A stretch of DNA of 64,000 nt from Verrucomicrobiota bacterium (GCA_016871615.1 VHCX01000006.1:1-64000), one strand, 5' to 3'; shown: positions 31,277 to 39,807, counted from the stretch's first letter. Program-made: numbers and translations. The notes: a model not told the origin generated them from the letters alone.

Positions 31277-32368
31277 TCAGTGGTTGAACAGGGCGACCAC
31301 GACGGCGGTCACGACGATGTTGGCCAGGGCCAGCGGGATGAACCGGCGCCAGCCCAGGTCCATGAGCTGGTCGTAGCGGAAGCGCGGGAGCATCCAGCGC
31401 ACCCAGATGAACACGACCATGAAGAAGGCCATCTTGGCGAGGAAGACGCCGATGTGCACCAGGCCCAGCAGGAGCGACCCGGCCGGCAGGTTCAGCGCAT
31501 CGATGAACGGCAGCGTCCAGCCGCCGAGGAACAGCGTCACCATCATGGCCGCCGAGGCGATCATGTTGGCGTACTCGCCCAGGAAGAAGAGCGCGAACTT
31601 CATCGAGCTGTACTCGGTGTGGTAGCCGCCCACGAGCTCGGACTCGGACTCGGGCAGGTCGAAGGGCAGGCGGTTGGTCTCGGCGAAGGCGGCGATGAGG
31701 AAGATCACGAAGGCCAGGGGCTGCTTGAGGATCATCCAGCCGTGCTCGGCCTGGTAGCGGATGATCTCCGACAGGTTGAGGCTCTCGGTGAGCAGGAAGA
31801 TCGGCACCACGCTCATGCCCATGGCGATCTCGTAGGAGATCATCTGGGCGCTGGAGCGGATGCTGCCGAGGAAGGGGTACTTGGAGTTGGAACCGTAGCC
31901 CGCCAGCACGATGCCGTAGACGCCGAGGGAGACGATGCCGAAGGTGTAGAGGATACCTACGTTGAGGTCGGCGATGACCATCTTCTGGCCGCCCAGATTG
32001 GATCCGAAGGGGATGACCGCGATGGTCAGCAGCGCCGGGATGACGGTGATGGCCGGCGCCAGCCAGAAGTACACCTTGCGCACGTAGCTCGGGGTGAAGT
32101 CCTCCTTGAGCAGGAACTTCAGGCCGTCAGCCGCCGGCTGGAAGATGCCCAGCTTCACGAGGAACGGCCCGATGACCGGCAGGTAGTCGACGAAGAACGG
32201 GGCCGTGCGGTTGGGACCGACGCGGTCCTGGATCCACGCCGAGACCTTGCGCTCGACGAGCACCGCGTAGGCGACGGCCGTCATCACCACGCCGAAGACC
32301 ACGCCGATCTTCAGCGCGCTGAAGAGGATCATCTGCGCGGTCGGACTGAGGTAGTTGATCGCTTCCAT
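31277..32368 (-). CDS. nuoH: NADH-quinone oxidoreductase subunit H
   Basis: This 363-residue membrane subunit forms most of the quinone chamber. It has about eight to nine hydrophobic segments. Diagnostic stretches are ERKVSAWIQDRVGPNRTAPF, FLLKEDFTP, RSSAQMISYEIAMGMSVVPIF, AFAETNRLPFDLPESESELVGGYHTEYSSMKFALFF in pieces, and WVRWMLPRFRYDQLMDLGWRRFIPLAL. The acidic residues of the E-channel (PESESELV) are intact. It starts 6 bp after nuoG. Confidence 0.95.
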   Translation of the reverse strand: MEAINYLSPTAQMILFSALKIGVVFGVVMTAVAYAVLVERKVSAWIQDRVGPNRTAPFFVDYLPVIGPFLVKLGIFQPAADGLKFLLKEDFTPSYVRKVYFWLAPAITVIPALLTIAVIPFGSNLGGQKMVIADLNVGILYTFGIVSLGVYGIVLAGYGSNSKYPFLGSIRSSAQMISYEIAMGMSVVPIFLLTESLNLSEIIRYQAEHGWMILKQPLAFVIFLIAAFAETNRLPFDLPESESELVGGYHTEYSSMKFALFFLGEYANMIASAAMMVTLFLGGWTLPFIDALNLPAGSLLLGLVHIGVFLAKMAFFMVVFIWVRWMLPRFRYDQLMDLGWRRFIPLALANIVVTAVVVALFNH

Positions 32369-32374
32369 GGTCGC

Positions 32375-34117
32375 TCAGAGTTGCACCGTGACGCCGGCGT
32401 CGCCGATCCTGGCCCACTCGACCCCGGCGAAGGCCGGTACCCCGGCGGCCATGCGGTTGAAGAGCCCCTCGATGCTGCGGGCCGGCTCCTCGCCGGTCAC
32501 GGCCTGCACCAGTTCCTGCAGGAACTCCGACTCGGGCCGGGCGTCGCCCGGAGGCTCGACCGCCTTCTGGAAGCGCTGCAGGCGGCCCTTGACGTTGACG
32601 AAGGTGCCGCGTTTCTCGGCATGGGCCGCGCCGGGGAGCAGCAGGGTGGCCGCGGCCGTCGTGGCGTTGGGCAGGATGTCGCTGACGATCAGCGCGTCGA
32701 GCTTGGCCAGGAGTTCGGGCCCAAGGCCCTCGCGGGTGAGGTCCTCGCCGAAGACTACGAGGGTCCGGATGCGACCCAGGGCGATGCCGTCGGCGATCTT
32801 CAGGAGGTTGAAGCCGAACTCCGTGAAGGCCATGCCGGTCAGGCGCACGCCGTTGCTGTTGGGGTTGCGGTCGGCGCTCACCAGCAGCCGGTCGGGATCG
32901 CCCTCGCGCGGCACCGAGTCGGTCAGGGCGCCGGTGTGGGTGGCGAGCTTCTTGAGCAGGAAGAGTTCCTCGTTGGTCTGACGGGCCGAAACCACGAAGG
33001 CCACGCCGCCCTGGGGAGCCCGCCGCAGGATGTCGGCGGCCGTCTCGAGGGCGGCATTCCAAGTGATGCGCTCGCGCGGGCCGCCAGAGGAGGTCCGCAG
33101 CACTTCCTTGAGCCGGTCGGCACGGCCGATCCATCGGTAGTTGAGCCGGCCGCTGTCGCACATCCACGGGCCGTTGACCGCGTCGTTGTCGCGCGGCTCG
33201 TAGCGGTGGATGACCCCCTCGCGGGATCCGATGGTGATGTTGCAGCCGGTGCCGCAGCTGGTGCAGAGGCTCTTGGTCTCCTTCAGGAACCAGACCCGCA
33301 TCTTGAAGCGGAAATCCTTGGAGGTCAGCGCGCCCACCGGGCAGAGGTCCACGGTGTTGAGCGTGTAGTTGTTGTCGAACCTGCCCGGCTCGAAGGCGCC
33401 GATGGTGTTGTAGGAACCGCGGTTGACGATACCCAGGGCGTCGTCGCCGGCGATGTCGCGGGTGAAGCGGATGCAGCGGGTGCAAAGGATGCAGCGCTCG
33501 TCGTCGAGCACGATGCGCGGCCCGAGGTCCACGGCCTTGGGCTTGTGCACCTTGGCCTCGACGAACTGGCTGCCGGCCTTGCCGTGCTGCACCGAGTACT
33601 CCTGCAGCTTGCACTCACCGGCCTGGTCGCAGATCGTGCAATCCAGCGGGTGGTTGATGAGCAACGACTCGAGCACCGACTCCCGCATCTGCTGGGTCGC
33701 CTTGGAATCGGCGTAAATCTCCATGCCCGGCGAGATGGGCGTGGCGCAGGCGATGGCCCCGCGCGCCGTGCCCGGCTCGTAGGGCAGCACCGACCGGGCG
33801 ATCTTGGGCGTGCCGTCCTCGTTGAGCACCGGCTTTCGGTCCGGGCCGATCATGGGCGTGCCGAACTCCACCAGGCACATGCGGCAGTTGCCCGCCACGG
33901 GAAGCTTGTCGTGGTAGCAGTAGTGCGGGATGTCCACGCCGGCGATCCTGGCCGCCTGGAGCATGGTCGTCGGGGCGGGCTTGCCCTGCCAGTCGGGCAT
34001 GGTCTTGGGCACCTGCACGGTCTTGCCGTTGACCTTCACGGTCATGGTCTCGACCGGCGGGGCCGCCGGGGCGGGGGCGGGGGCCGGGGGCGTGGAGGGG
34101 GCAGCGGGGGCGGACAT
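32375..34117 (-). CDS. nuoG: NADH-quinone oxidoreductase subunit G (short form)
   Basis: This 580-residue iron-sulfur subunit is much shorter than E. coli NuoG (about 908). After an Ala/Pro-rich N-terminal stretch of about 25 residues comes a [2Fe-2S] ferredoxin domain with CRMCLVEFG and an upstream Cys in IPHYCYHDKLPVAGN. Then come the His/Cys cluster region (NHPLDCTICDQAGECKLQEY), a two-cluster segment with CILCTRCIRF, and the CTSCGTGCNITIG [4Fe-4S] of the molybdopterin-like domain. That last domain is present but reduced and has no catalytic role. It lies 6 bp downstream of nuoF, in the usual F-G-H order. Confidence 0.92.
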   Translation of the reverse strand: MSAPAAPSTPPAPAPAPAAPPVETMTVKVNGKTVQVPKTMPDWQGKPAPTTMLQAARIAGVDIPHYCYHDKLPVAGNCRMCLVEFGTPMIGPDRKPVLNEDGTPKIARSVLPYEPGTARGAIACATPISPGMEIYADSKATQQMRESVLESLLINHPLDCTICDQAGECKLQEYSVQHGKAGSQFVEAKVHKPKAVDLGPRIVLDDERCILCTRCIRFTRDIAGDDALGIVNRGSYNTIGAFEPGRFDNNYTLNTVDLCPVGALTSKDFRFKMRVWFLKETKSLCTSCGTGCNITIGSREGVIHRYEPRDNDAVNGPWMCDSGRLNYRWIGRADRLKEVLRTSSGGPRERITWNAALETAADILRRAPQGGVAFVVSARQTNEELFLLKKLATHTGALTDSVPREGDPDRLLVSADRNPNSNGVRLTGMAFTEFGFNLLKIADGIALGRIRTLVVFGEDLTREGLGPELLAKLDALIVSDILPNATTAAATLLLPGAAHAEKRGTFVNVKGRLQRFQKAVEPPGDARPESEFLQELVQAVTGEEPARSIEGLFNRMAAGVPAFAGVEWARIGDAGVTVQL

Positions 34118-34123
34118 CGGAGA

Positions 34124-35551
34124 TCAGTGGGTTGGAAGGCTTCCTGCCGCCGGGCGGACGGAGCCACGGGCGTTCGCGTGGGCCGCCTCGTCGGCCGCGC
34201 CCTGGGCCTCGAACTCGTCGCGGAACTTCTTCACGAAGCTCAGGACCGGCCAGGAGGCCGCCTCGCCGAAGGCGCAGATGGTGCGGCCCTGGATGTTCTG
34301 GGCGATGTGGGTGAGGTAGTCGGCGTCGGCCTTGCGTCCCTCGCCATGGCAGAGGCGGTGGGTCGCCTTCGCCAGCCACAGGGCACCCTCGCGGCACGGC
34401 GTGCACTGGCCGCAGCTCTCGTGGGCGTAGAACTCGGAAAGGTTGCCCAGCGTCTCGACCATGCTGCGCGAGTCGTCGAGCACGATGATGGCGCTCGAGC
34501 CCGACATGGTGCCGGCCTGCTGCAGGGAATCGAAGTCGTAGGGCAGGTCGAGCAGCGGCACGTCGACCTTGGTCATCTGACCGTCGGCCCCCTTGTGGTT
34601 GAGTTTGAAGACCTCGCCGGCCTTCAGGACCTTCGAGGACGAACCACCGGGGATGATCGCCTTGAGCGACCGGCCCGCCTTGAGCCCGCCGCCGAAGTTC
34701 TGGTCGAAGATCAGCTCGCCCAGCGTGACCCGGCCGACCTGAATCTCGTAGTAGCCGGGCCTCCGCACGTCGCCGCTGAGGCTCACGATCCGGGTGCCGG
34801 TGTTGTTGGGCGTGCCCAGCTTGGCGTACTCGGCCGGACCCATGAGCACGATGTGCTTCACGTGGCACAGGGTCTCGACGTTGTTGACGATCGTCGGGCA
34901 CATGTAGAGCCCGAGGACGGCCGGGAAGTACGGGGGCTTGATGCGCGGGTAGGCCCGCTTGCCCTCGAGGGACTCGATGAGTCCGGTCTCCTCGCCGCAG
35001 ATGTAGGCGCCCGCGCCGCGGTGCACGTGGATCTCCAGGTCGTAGCCGGTGCCCAGGATGTTCTTGCCGAGGAAGCCGGCCGCACGGGCCTCCTTGAGCG
35101 CCTGGTTCAGCAGCTTGGCCCCGTGCGGCATCTCGCCCCGGATGTAGATGTAGGCCAGCTTCACGTCGTTGGCCCAGCAGGAGAGGATCATCCCCTCGAT
35201 GAGCTGGTGCGGATCCTTGTGAAGGATCTGGCGGTCCTTGAACGTGCCGGGCTCGGACTCGTCGGCGTTGCAGATGAGGTAGATGGGCTTGCCGCTGCGG
35301 CGGTCCACGAAGCTCCACTTCAGGCCGGCCGAGAAGCCAGCGCCGCCGCGACCGCGCAATCCCGAGGCCTTGACGTCCTCGCGCAGCGCCTCCTGCGGGC
35401 TAAGCTTCTTGCCGTCGGGCAGCTCGCGGGGCGGCATGGCCAGCGCCCGCTTCAGGGCCTCATAGCCGCCATGGCGCTGATAGCACCCGATGTCCGGGGT
35501 GTAGCCCGGCTCGTCGAGGTTTTTGAGGATCAGTTTGAAGGGTTCGGGCAT
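34124..35551 (-). CDS. nuoF: NADH-quinone oxidoreductase subunit F
   Basis: This 475-residue protein binds NADH and FMN and holds a [4Fe-4S] cluster. Motifs are GRGGAGFSAGLKWSF (NADH), NADESEPGTFKDR, GAGAYICGEETGLIESLEG (FMN) and the cluster ligands in ESCGQCTPCREG with a distal Cys in RTICAFGEA. The ATG at 35551 is preceded by AAGGA on the minus strand at Shine-Dalgarno distance, one of the few clear ribosome sites in the window. A tRNA gene on the other strand separates it from nuoE, so nuoF probably begins a second transcript or depends on read-through. Confidence 0.94.
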   Translation of the reverse strand: MPEPFKLILKNLDEPGYTPDIGCYQRHGGYEALKRALAMPPRELPDGKKLSPQEALREDVKASGLRGRGGAGFSAGLKWSFVDRRSGKPIYLICNADESEPGTFKDRQILHKDPHQLIEGMILSCWANDVKLAYIYIRGEMPHGAKLLNQALKEARAAGFLGKNILGTGYDLEIHVHRGAGAYICGEETGLIESLEGKRAYPRIKPPYFPAVLGLYMCPTIVNNVETLCHVKHIVLMGPAEYAKLGTPNNTGTRIVSLSGDVRRPGYYEIQVGRVTLGELIFDQNFGGGLKAGRSLKAIIPGGSSSKVLKAGEVFKLNHKGADGQMTKVDVPLLDLPYDFDSLQQAGTMSGSSAIIVLDDSRSMVETLGNLSEFYAHESCGQCTPCREGALWLAKATHRLCHGEGRKADADYLTHIAQNIQGRTICAFGEAASWPVLSFVKKFRDEFEAQGAADEAAHANARGSVRPAAGSLPTH

Positions 35552-35559
35552 AGCTTTCC

Positions 35560-35587
35560 TTGACTCGGCGTCAGTTCCCAATAAGAT
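35560..35587 (+). promoter_or_regulatory. Promoter of the tRNA-Gln gene
   Basis: TTGACT at 35560-35565 and TAAGAT at 35582-35587 are separated by 16 bases and precede the tRNA by 18 bases. The box agrees with the sigma-70 consensus at 5 of 6 and 4 of 6 positions. It lies inside the leader of nuoF on the opposite strand, so the two promoters or transcripts face each other. Confidence 0.55.
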
Positions 35588-35605
35588 CGTGACTTCAGTT
35601 CCGGC

Positions 35606-35679
35606 TGCCCGATGGTGTAATGGTAGCACAACAGTCTCTGAATCTGTTTGTCATGGTTCGAATCCATGTCGGGCAACCA
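35606..35679 (+). tRNA. tRNA-Gln (anticodon CTG), CCA encoded
   Basis: The acceptor stem TGCCCGA pairs exactly with TCGGGCA, followed by A and the encoded CCA. The D arm has TGTAATGGTAGCACA. The anticodon stem-loop is ACAGT/CTCTGAA/TCTGT with anticodon CTG at 35638-35640 and one T-T mismatch at the bottom of the loop. The T arm is CATGG/TTCGAAT/CCATG. The body resembles bacterial tRNA-Gln (TGG...GGTGTAATGGTAGCAC). It reads CAG codons. It sits between nuoE and nuoF on the opposite strand. Confidence 0.92.
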
Positions 35680-35708
35680 CTCCCCCGGACCGACTTTCCT
35701 CTGCTGAG

Positions 35709-35734
35709 CCCGACTGCCTGCGATCGGGTTTTTT
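35709..35734 (+). terminator. Rho-independent terminator behind tRNA-Gln
   Basis: CCCGA at 35709-35713 and TCGGG at 35724-35728 form a five-pair stem with a ten-base loop, followed directly by six T. It is 30 bases after the tRNA. The stem is short but the T-run is clean. Confidence 0.55.
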
Positions 35735-35901
35735 CGATCTGAGTTTGTCCGGTCTGATAATCTCCGATCCGCTTCCCTGCGATCGAAGTCCCACCGGACG
35801 AGACTCCCACGGCCGACCCGGGCCGGGACCGCAACGCCACACCTGGGCCCGGGGCCCCCGCGCGGACGATGGAATGGTGGACCGTGGCGCTCATGTCTGC
35901 C

Positions 35902-36393
35902 TCAGGCGGCCTGCCCGTTCTTGAGGATGGCCTCGGCCTCGGCCGCGCCCACCTGGTGGTGCAGGTCCCCGTTGACGAGCACCACGGGAGCCGTGCCGCA
36001 GCTGGCCAGGCACTCCACGAACTCCACCGTGAACCTGCCGTCGGGGGTGGTCTGCGGGGCATGGGCATGGGCATCGAGGCCCAACCGGGTGCAGAACTGC
36101 TCCCGCAATTCGGCGCTGCCGGCCAGGGCGCAGCTGAGGGTGCGGCACACCTTGATCTGCGTCCGGCCCAGCGGTTCCTGACGGAACATGGGGTAGAAGG
36201 TCACCAGCTCCTGCACATTGATCGGCTGGAGCCCCAGCTTGCGGGCGGTCCACTCCACGGCCTCCTTCGAGATGTACCCGAAGTGCTCCTGCAGGGCGTG
36301 CAGGAACATGAGCGAGGCGCTCCGCTGGACCGGATAGTGGGTGGTGAGCTCGTCAAGCTCGGCTTCCAAACTGGCGGGGACGGAAAAGCTCAT
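35902..36393 (-). CDS. nuoE: NADH-quinone oxidoreductase subunit E
   Basis: This 163-residue thioredoxin-fold subunit holds a [2Fe-2S] cluster with ligands Cys83, Cys88, Cys128 and Cys132 (VCRTLSCALAG and ECLASCGTAP). The N-terminal helical bundle includes LMFLHALQEHFGYIS and PINVQELVTFYPMF. The ATG at 36393 fits the family start. An in-frame ATG at 36420 overlaps the nuoD stop as ATGA and would add nine residues, so translational coupling is possible. Behind it about 350 bp follow before nuoF, holding the tRNA-Gln. Confidence 0.94.
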   Translation of the reverse strand: MSFSVPASLEAELDELTTHYPVQRSASLMFLHALQEHFGYISKEAVEWTARKLGLQPINVQELVTFYPMFRQEPLGRTQIKVCRTLSCALAGSAELREQFCTRLGLDAHAHAPQTTPDGRFTVEFVECLASCGTAPVVLVNGDLHHQVGAAEAEAILKNGQAA

Positions 36394-36416
36394 CGTTGAA
36401 GTCCGTTGAAGTCGGG

Positions 36417-37709
36417 TCATCGGTCGCACTCGCCCATCACGAAGTCGAAGGAACCCAGGATGGAGACCACGTCGCTCATGAGGTGGCCCGGCAACACCGC
36501 CGGCAGGATGCCGAGGTTCACGAACGACGGGGCGCGGATCTTGAGGCGGTAGGGCGTGCCGCCCCCGCGGCTGTTGATGTAGAAACCCAGTTCGCCCTTG
36601 GGGTTCTCGGCCCCGAAGTAGACCTCGCCTGGCGGCGCGTTGACGCCCTGGGTGACGATCATGAACTGGTGGATGAGCTCCTCCATGCTGGTCAGCACCT
36701 TGTTCTTGGGCGGGAGCACCACCTTGCCGTCGGCCACGTTGACGGGCTCCTTGCCGGCGTTTTCGGGGCCGCCGGGCAGCCGGTCGAGGCACTGGCGGAT
36801 GATGCGCACGCTCTGGCGCATCTCCTCCATGCGGACGAGGTACCGGTCGTAGGAGTCGCCCACCGAGCCGACGGGAATGTCGAAGTCGAGGTCCTTGTAG
36901 ACGAGGTACGGATGGGCCTTGCGGACATCGTAGTCGACGCCGCTGCCGCGCAGGTTGGGACCGGTCAGGCCGTAGTCGATGGCCATCTCGCGGGAGATCA
37001 CGCCCACGTCGCGGGTGCGGTCCACGAAGATGCGGTTGCGGGTGAGCAGGGTCTCGGACTCGTCGAAATTGACCACCACCTCGTCGAGGAACCTGCGCAC
37101 GGCGGCCGCCCAGCCGGGAGGGCAATCGCGGGTCATGCCGCCGATCCGGGTGTAGCTGGTGGTCAGGCGCGCCCCGGTGAGCGACTCGCACAGGTTGTAG
37201 ATCTTCTCGCGCTCGGTGAAGGTGTGCAGGAACACCGTGAGGGCGCCGATGTCCATCGCGAAGGCGCCCAGGCCCAGCAGGTGGGCGGAGATGCGAGCCA
37301 GCTCGCAGCAGATCACCCGCAGGTACTGGCAGCGCGGGGGCAGCTGGGTGTCGATGCCCATGAGCCTCTCGACGGCCAGCGCGTAGGCCACATTGTTGGC
37401 CAGCGGCGCAAGGTAGTCCAACCGGTCCGTGTAGGGCACGAACTGGTTGTAGGTCATGTTCTCGGCGATCTTCTCGTCACCCCGGTGCAGATAGCCGACA
37501 TCGGGCACAGCCTTGGTGATGGTCTCGCCGTCGAGCTCGATGACGATGCGCAGCACCCCGTGGGTCGAGGGGTGCGACGGGCCCATGTTGAGCACCAGCT
37601 TGTCGCCGTGGAGGTCGAGCAGGTCGTCGCCCGGGGACGCACCCCCGGCCTGCGCCGCCTGCACCGCCCGGGCCGCGGAGTCCTTGAATTCGATGGTCTG
37701 GGTCGCCAT
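36417..37709 (-). CDS. nuoD: NADH-quinone oxidoreductase subunit D
   Basis: This 430-residue subunit lines the quinone-binding site with NuoB. Recognisable stretches are LNMGPSHPSTHGVLRIVIELDGE, GYLHRGDEKIAENMTYNQFVPYTDRLDYLAPLANN in pieces, LTGPNLRGSGVDYDVRK and SFVNLGILPAVLPGHLMSDVVSILGSFDFVMGECDR. The HPSTHG histidine and the terminal DR are conserved. It is a separate gene, not fused to nuoC as in E. coli. It starts 8 bp after the nuoC stop. Confidence 0.95.
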   Translation of the reverse strand: MATQTIEFKDSAARAVQAAQAGGASPGDDLLDLHGDKLVLNMGPSHPSTHGVLRIVIELDGETITKAVPDVGYLHRGDEKIAENMTYNQFVPYTDRLDYLAPLANNVAYALAVERLMGIDTQLPPRCQYLRVICCELARISAHLLGLGAFAMDIGALTVFLHTFTEREKIYNLCESLTGARLTTSYTRIGGMTRDCPPGWAAAVRRFLDEVVVNFDESETLLTRNRIFVDRTRDVGVISREMAIDYGLTGPNLRGSGVDYDVRKAHPYLVYKDLDFDIPVGSVGDSYDRYLVRMEEMRQSVRIIRQCLDRLPGGPENAGKEPVNVADGKVVLPPKNKVLTSMEELIHQFMIVTQGVNAPPGEVYFGAENPKGELGFYINSRGGGTPYRLKIRAPSFVNLGILPAVLPGHLMSDVVSILGSFDFVMGECDR

Positions 37710-37717
37710 GGCTGGTT

Positions 37718-38299
37718 CTATTCCTCGGGGGTGCGGACGCGCGGTTCACGGGCCGCGGAATCCCTGCCGCCGGGCAGGGTGACAAACGGCCCTCCCTCGA
37801 GCGGGGCCGGCCGGGTGAAGGCCGTGTCGGGAAGCACCGTGGGCTTGCCGGCCAGGGGGAAGTCCTTGCGCAGCGGGAAGTAGGGATAGCCCTCCCACAT
37901 GAGGATGCGGCGGAGGTCGGGGTGGCCCGAGAAGACGATTCCCATCATGTCGTAGGCCTCGCGCTCGTGCCAGTCGGCCGTGCGCCAGACGCCCGAGACG
38001 GTCGGCACCTGCGAACGCTCCTCGCTGACGTGGGTCTTGAGGCGCAGATGGCACCCGTGGCCGATGCCGGAAAGCTCGTAGACCACCGTCCAGCGGGGGT
38101 CCTCGCCGTAGTTGTCGATGCTGCTCAGGTCGAGCAGCAGGTCGAAGCCCAGGGCCGCCTTGGCATGGGCGCACACCTCGGCGATGCGCTCCGCGTCGGC
38201 CACGGTCACGGTGACTTCGCCCCGGAATTCGAGGGGCCCGGAGATCAGGTCGCCAAACTTCTCACGAAGCTGGCCGGCGAGTTCGAGGGAGGTCGGCAC
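37718..38299 (-). CDS. nuoC: NADH-quinone oxidoreductase subunit C
   Basis: This 193-residue peripheral subunit starts at a GTG at 38299, 16 bases after the nuoB stop; the frame is open further upstream but runs into nuoB. Recognisable stretches are FDLLLDLSSIDNYGEDPRWTVVYELSG, and VWRTADWHEREAYDMMGIVFSGHPDLRRILMWEGYPYFPLRKDFPL in pieces, the 30-kDa subunit signature. It has a C-terminal extension of about 40 residues with an Arg/Pro-rich end. Confidence 0.92.
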   Translation of the reverse strand: MPTSLELAGQLREKFGDLISGPLEFRGEVTVTVADAERIAEVCAHAKAALGFDLLLDLSSIDNYGEDPRWTVVYELSGIGHGCHLRLKTHVSEERSQVPTVSGVWRTADWHEREAYDMMGIVFSGHPDLRRILMWEGYPYFPLRKDFPLAGKPTVLPDTAFTRPAPLEGGPFVTLPGGRDSAAREPRVRTPEE

Positions 38300-38315
38300 G
38301 GGGAGAGCAATCGGG

Positions 38316-38924
38316 TCAGGGTTTCTCCGGGAGGACCTCGCCGTGGGCACCGAGCTCGAGACCCATGCGGCCGTACTTCTCCGGGGCGACATCGCGCTTG
38401 AGATCGCGGGTGATGGGCTCGTGCGACACCTTGTCCTGCAGGCGCATCAAGGCATCCAGCAGCGCCTCGGGCCGCGGGGGGCACCCCGCCACGTAGATGT
38501 CGACCGGCAGGATGTTGTCGACCCCCTGCAGCACCGCGTAGCTGCGGTACATGCCACCGGTAGAGGCGCAGGCCCCCATGGCGATCACCCACTTGGGCTC
38601 GGCCATCTGTTCGTAGATGCGCCGGACCGCCAGGGCCATCTTGTAGGTCACCGTGCCGGCCACGATCATGACGTCGGACTGGCGCGGCGAAAACCGCATG
38701 ACCTCGGAGCCGAAGCGGGAGATGTCGAAGCGGCTGGCACCCACGGCCATCAGCTCGATGCCGCAGCAGGCAAGACCCATCGGCATGGGCCAGAGGGAGT
38801 TCTTGCGGAACCAGTTCAGGGCCGCGTCCACCGTGGTGTGAACCACTTCACCCTCGATTTTCGTGTTGTACCCGAACTCGGTGGTGGTCTTGCCGCCGAT
38901 TACGGCCTGGGACGTTGCATCCAT
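38316..38924 (-). CDS. nuoB: NADH-quinone oxidoreductase subunit B
   Basis: This 202-residue subunit holds cluster N2, the last iron-sulfur centre before quinone. The ligands are the adjacent Cys53-Cys54 (GLACCGIE), Cys119 (GACAST) and Cys148 ([10 protein letters not shown]). It is the first gene of the operon as seen here; nuoA, which normally precedes it, is absent. A GC-rich inverted repeat (GCGGGG/CCCCGC, 38936-38953) lies 12 bases before the start and a TGTGA-N6-TCACA palindrome about 75 bases before it. Confidence 0.95.
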   Translation of the reverse strand: MDATSQAVIGGKTTTEFGYNTKIEGEVVHTTVDAALNWFRKNSLWPMPMGLACCGIELMAVGASRFDISRFGSEVMRFSPRQSDVMIVAGTVTYKMALAVRRIYEQMAEPKWVIAMGACASTGGMYRSYAVLQGVDNILPVDIYVAGCPPRPEALLDALMRLQDKVSHEPITRDLKRDVAPEKYGRMGLELGAHGEVLPEKP

Positions 38925-38935
38925 AAACCAAAAGG

Positions 38936-38953
38936 GCGGGGAGTGTTCCCCGC
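38936..38953 (-). promoter_or_regulatory. GC-rich hairpin in the nuoB leader
   Basis: GCGGGG and CCCCGC form a perfect six-pair stem with a six-base loop 12 bases in front of the nuoB start codon, in place of a Shine-Dalgarno sequence. It could affect translation start; no regulator is identified. Confidence 0.35.
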
Positions 38954-38998
38954 AGACATGGCAAACTATGTTTCCGATTCCCCGGGCAGCAAGCGGCT

Positions 38999-39018
38999 TT
39001 TGTGAATTTTTTCACAAA
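38999..39018. promoter_or_regulatory. CRP/FNR-type operator palindrome upstream of nuoB
   Basis: An eight-base arm (TTTGTGAA) is repeated inversely around TTTT. It contains TGTGA (39001-39005), six bases, and TCACA (39012-39016), which is exactly the Crp consensus half-site arrangement. In this G+C-rich sequence a 20-base A/T-rich perfect palindrome is not expected by chance. It overlaps the stop codon of the acetyltransferase gene and lies about 75 bases ahead of nuoB. A weak promoter (TTGCTG, then CATAGT after 16 bases) lies between it and nuoB. The binding protein is unknown. Confidence 0.55.
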
Positions 39019-39605
39019 GTCCCCGGAAAACCGGGGTCGTCGCCCGGTTCGGGCGGGACCGATCGCCGCGCCATGCAGACCACGTCGTCCACCCGTCCGT
39101 CGAGCCGGCGCATCGCCCGCTTCACCCCCTCCACCTCGAAGCCGCAGGCGCGGTACAGCGCCACGGCGGCGGTGTTGGAGCCATAGACCTCCAGTTCGAC
39201 CCGCTCGAACCCCGCCCCGGCGGCCGCCCCGAGCGCCCGGTCGATCAGGGCCCGGCCAAGGCCCCGCCCCCTCCAGCCCGCGACCACCCCCATGCCCAAC
39301 CGTCCGTTGTGCTCGTAGCCCGGGTAGGGATAGAGCCGCACGATGTCGCACCAGCCGACCACGAGCGGGCCGGCCACGGCGACGAACTGCGGGACCCCGG
39401 CCGCCCGGTTGATCGCCAGGAAGGCATGGGTCTCAGCCTCGGAGAACGGCTCGACGGCGGCCAGCCAGCGACGCTCCCGGGCCACCGAGCCGAGGGCCTC
39501 GCGCAGCGCCGGCGCATGGGCGGGGTCGGTGGGGACGATCGACACGCCCGCCGGCCAACCGGGGGCGGGACGGGCGGGCAGCGACGGGCTCGGGGAGGGA
39601 TCCAT
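39012..39605 (-). CDS. GNAT-family N-acetyltransferase
   Basis: This 197-residue protein has the GNAT fold with the acetyl-CoA pyrophosphate loop GWRGRGLGRALIDRAL and the beta-strand pair ERVELEVYGSNTAAVALYRACGFEVEGVKR, the motif B end typical of RimI/RimL-like enzymes. The expected reaction is transfer of acetyl from acetyl-CoA to an amine, perhaps a ribosomal or other protein; the substrate is unknown. The final residues, DDPGFPGTL, are encoded by a GC hairpin (CCCCGG/CCGGGG). The stop codon lies inside the operator palindrome of the nuo operon. The start is the ATG at 39605. Confidence 0.85.
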   Translation of the reverse strand: MDPSPSPSLPARPAPGWPAGVSIVPTDPAHAPALREALGSVARERRWLAAVEPFSEAETHAFLAINRAAGVPQFVAVAGPLVVGWCDIVRLYPYPGYEHNGRLGMGVVAGWRGRGLGRALIDRALGAAAGAGFERVELEVYGSNTAAVALYRACGFEVEGVKRAMRRLDGRVDDVVCMARRSVPPEPGDDPGFPGTL

Positions 39606-39807
39606 GGGTCGGGACGCGAACACCCGGACCCAAGGCTGGCCGATCCGGCGCCGGAAAGTCCAGCCGGCTCGACGGCGCCTCCGGGGGCGGGCCTTCGGAT
39701 GGGCCCCGATCCCACGGTGTGGACCTGGCCGTTCTCCGGCGACCCCGGCGCCTTGCGGCGACCCTCCCCCTCGACGGTGGCGATGCCACAAAAAGCGAAA
39801 ACGGCCG

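Noticed and set aside
31265..35563. A 1432-codon plus-strand frame opposite nuoF to nuoH
   Set aside because: Its composition (Gly, Ala, Val, Arg, His and Glu in strings) is that of an antisense frame. The minus strand carries five clear complex I genes with small spacings.
39012..39040. Rho-independent terminator of the acetyltransferase gene (CCCCGG/CCGGGG hairpin)
   Set aside because: The hairpin lies inside the coding end and is followed by A-rich rather than T-rich sequence on the coding strand; the adjacent palindrome fits a protein-binding site better.
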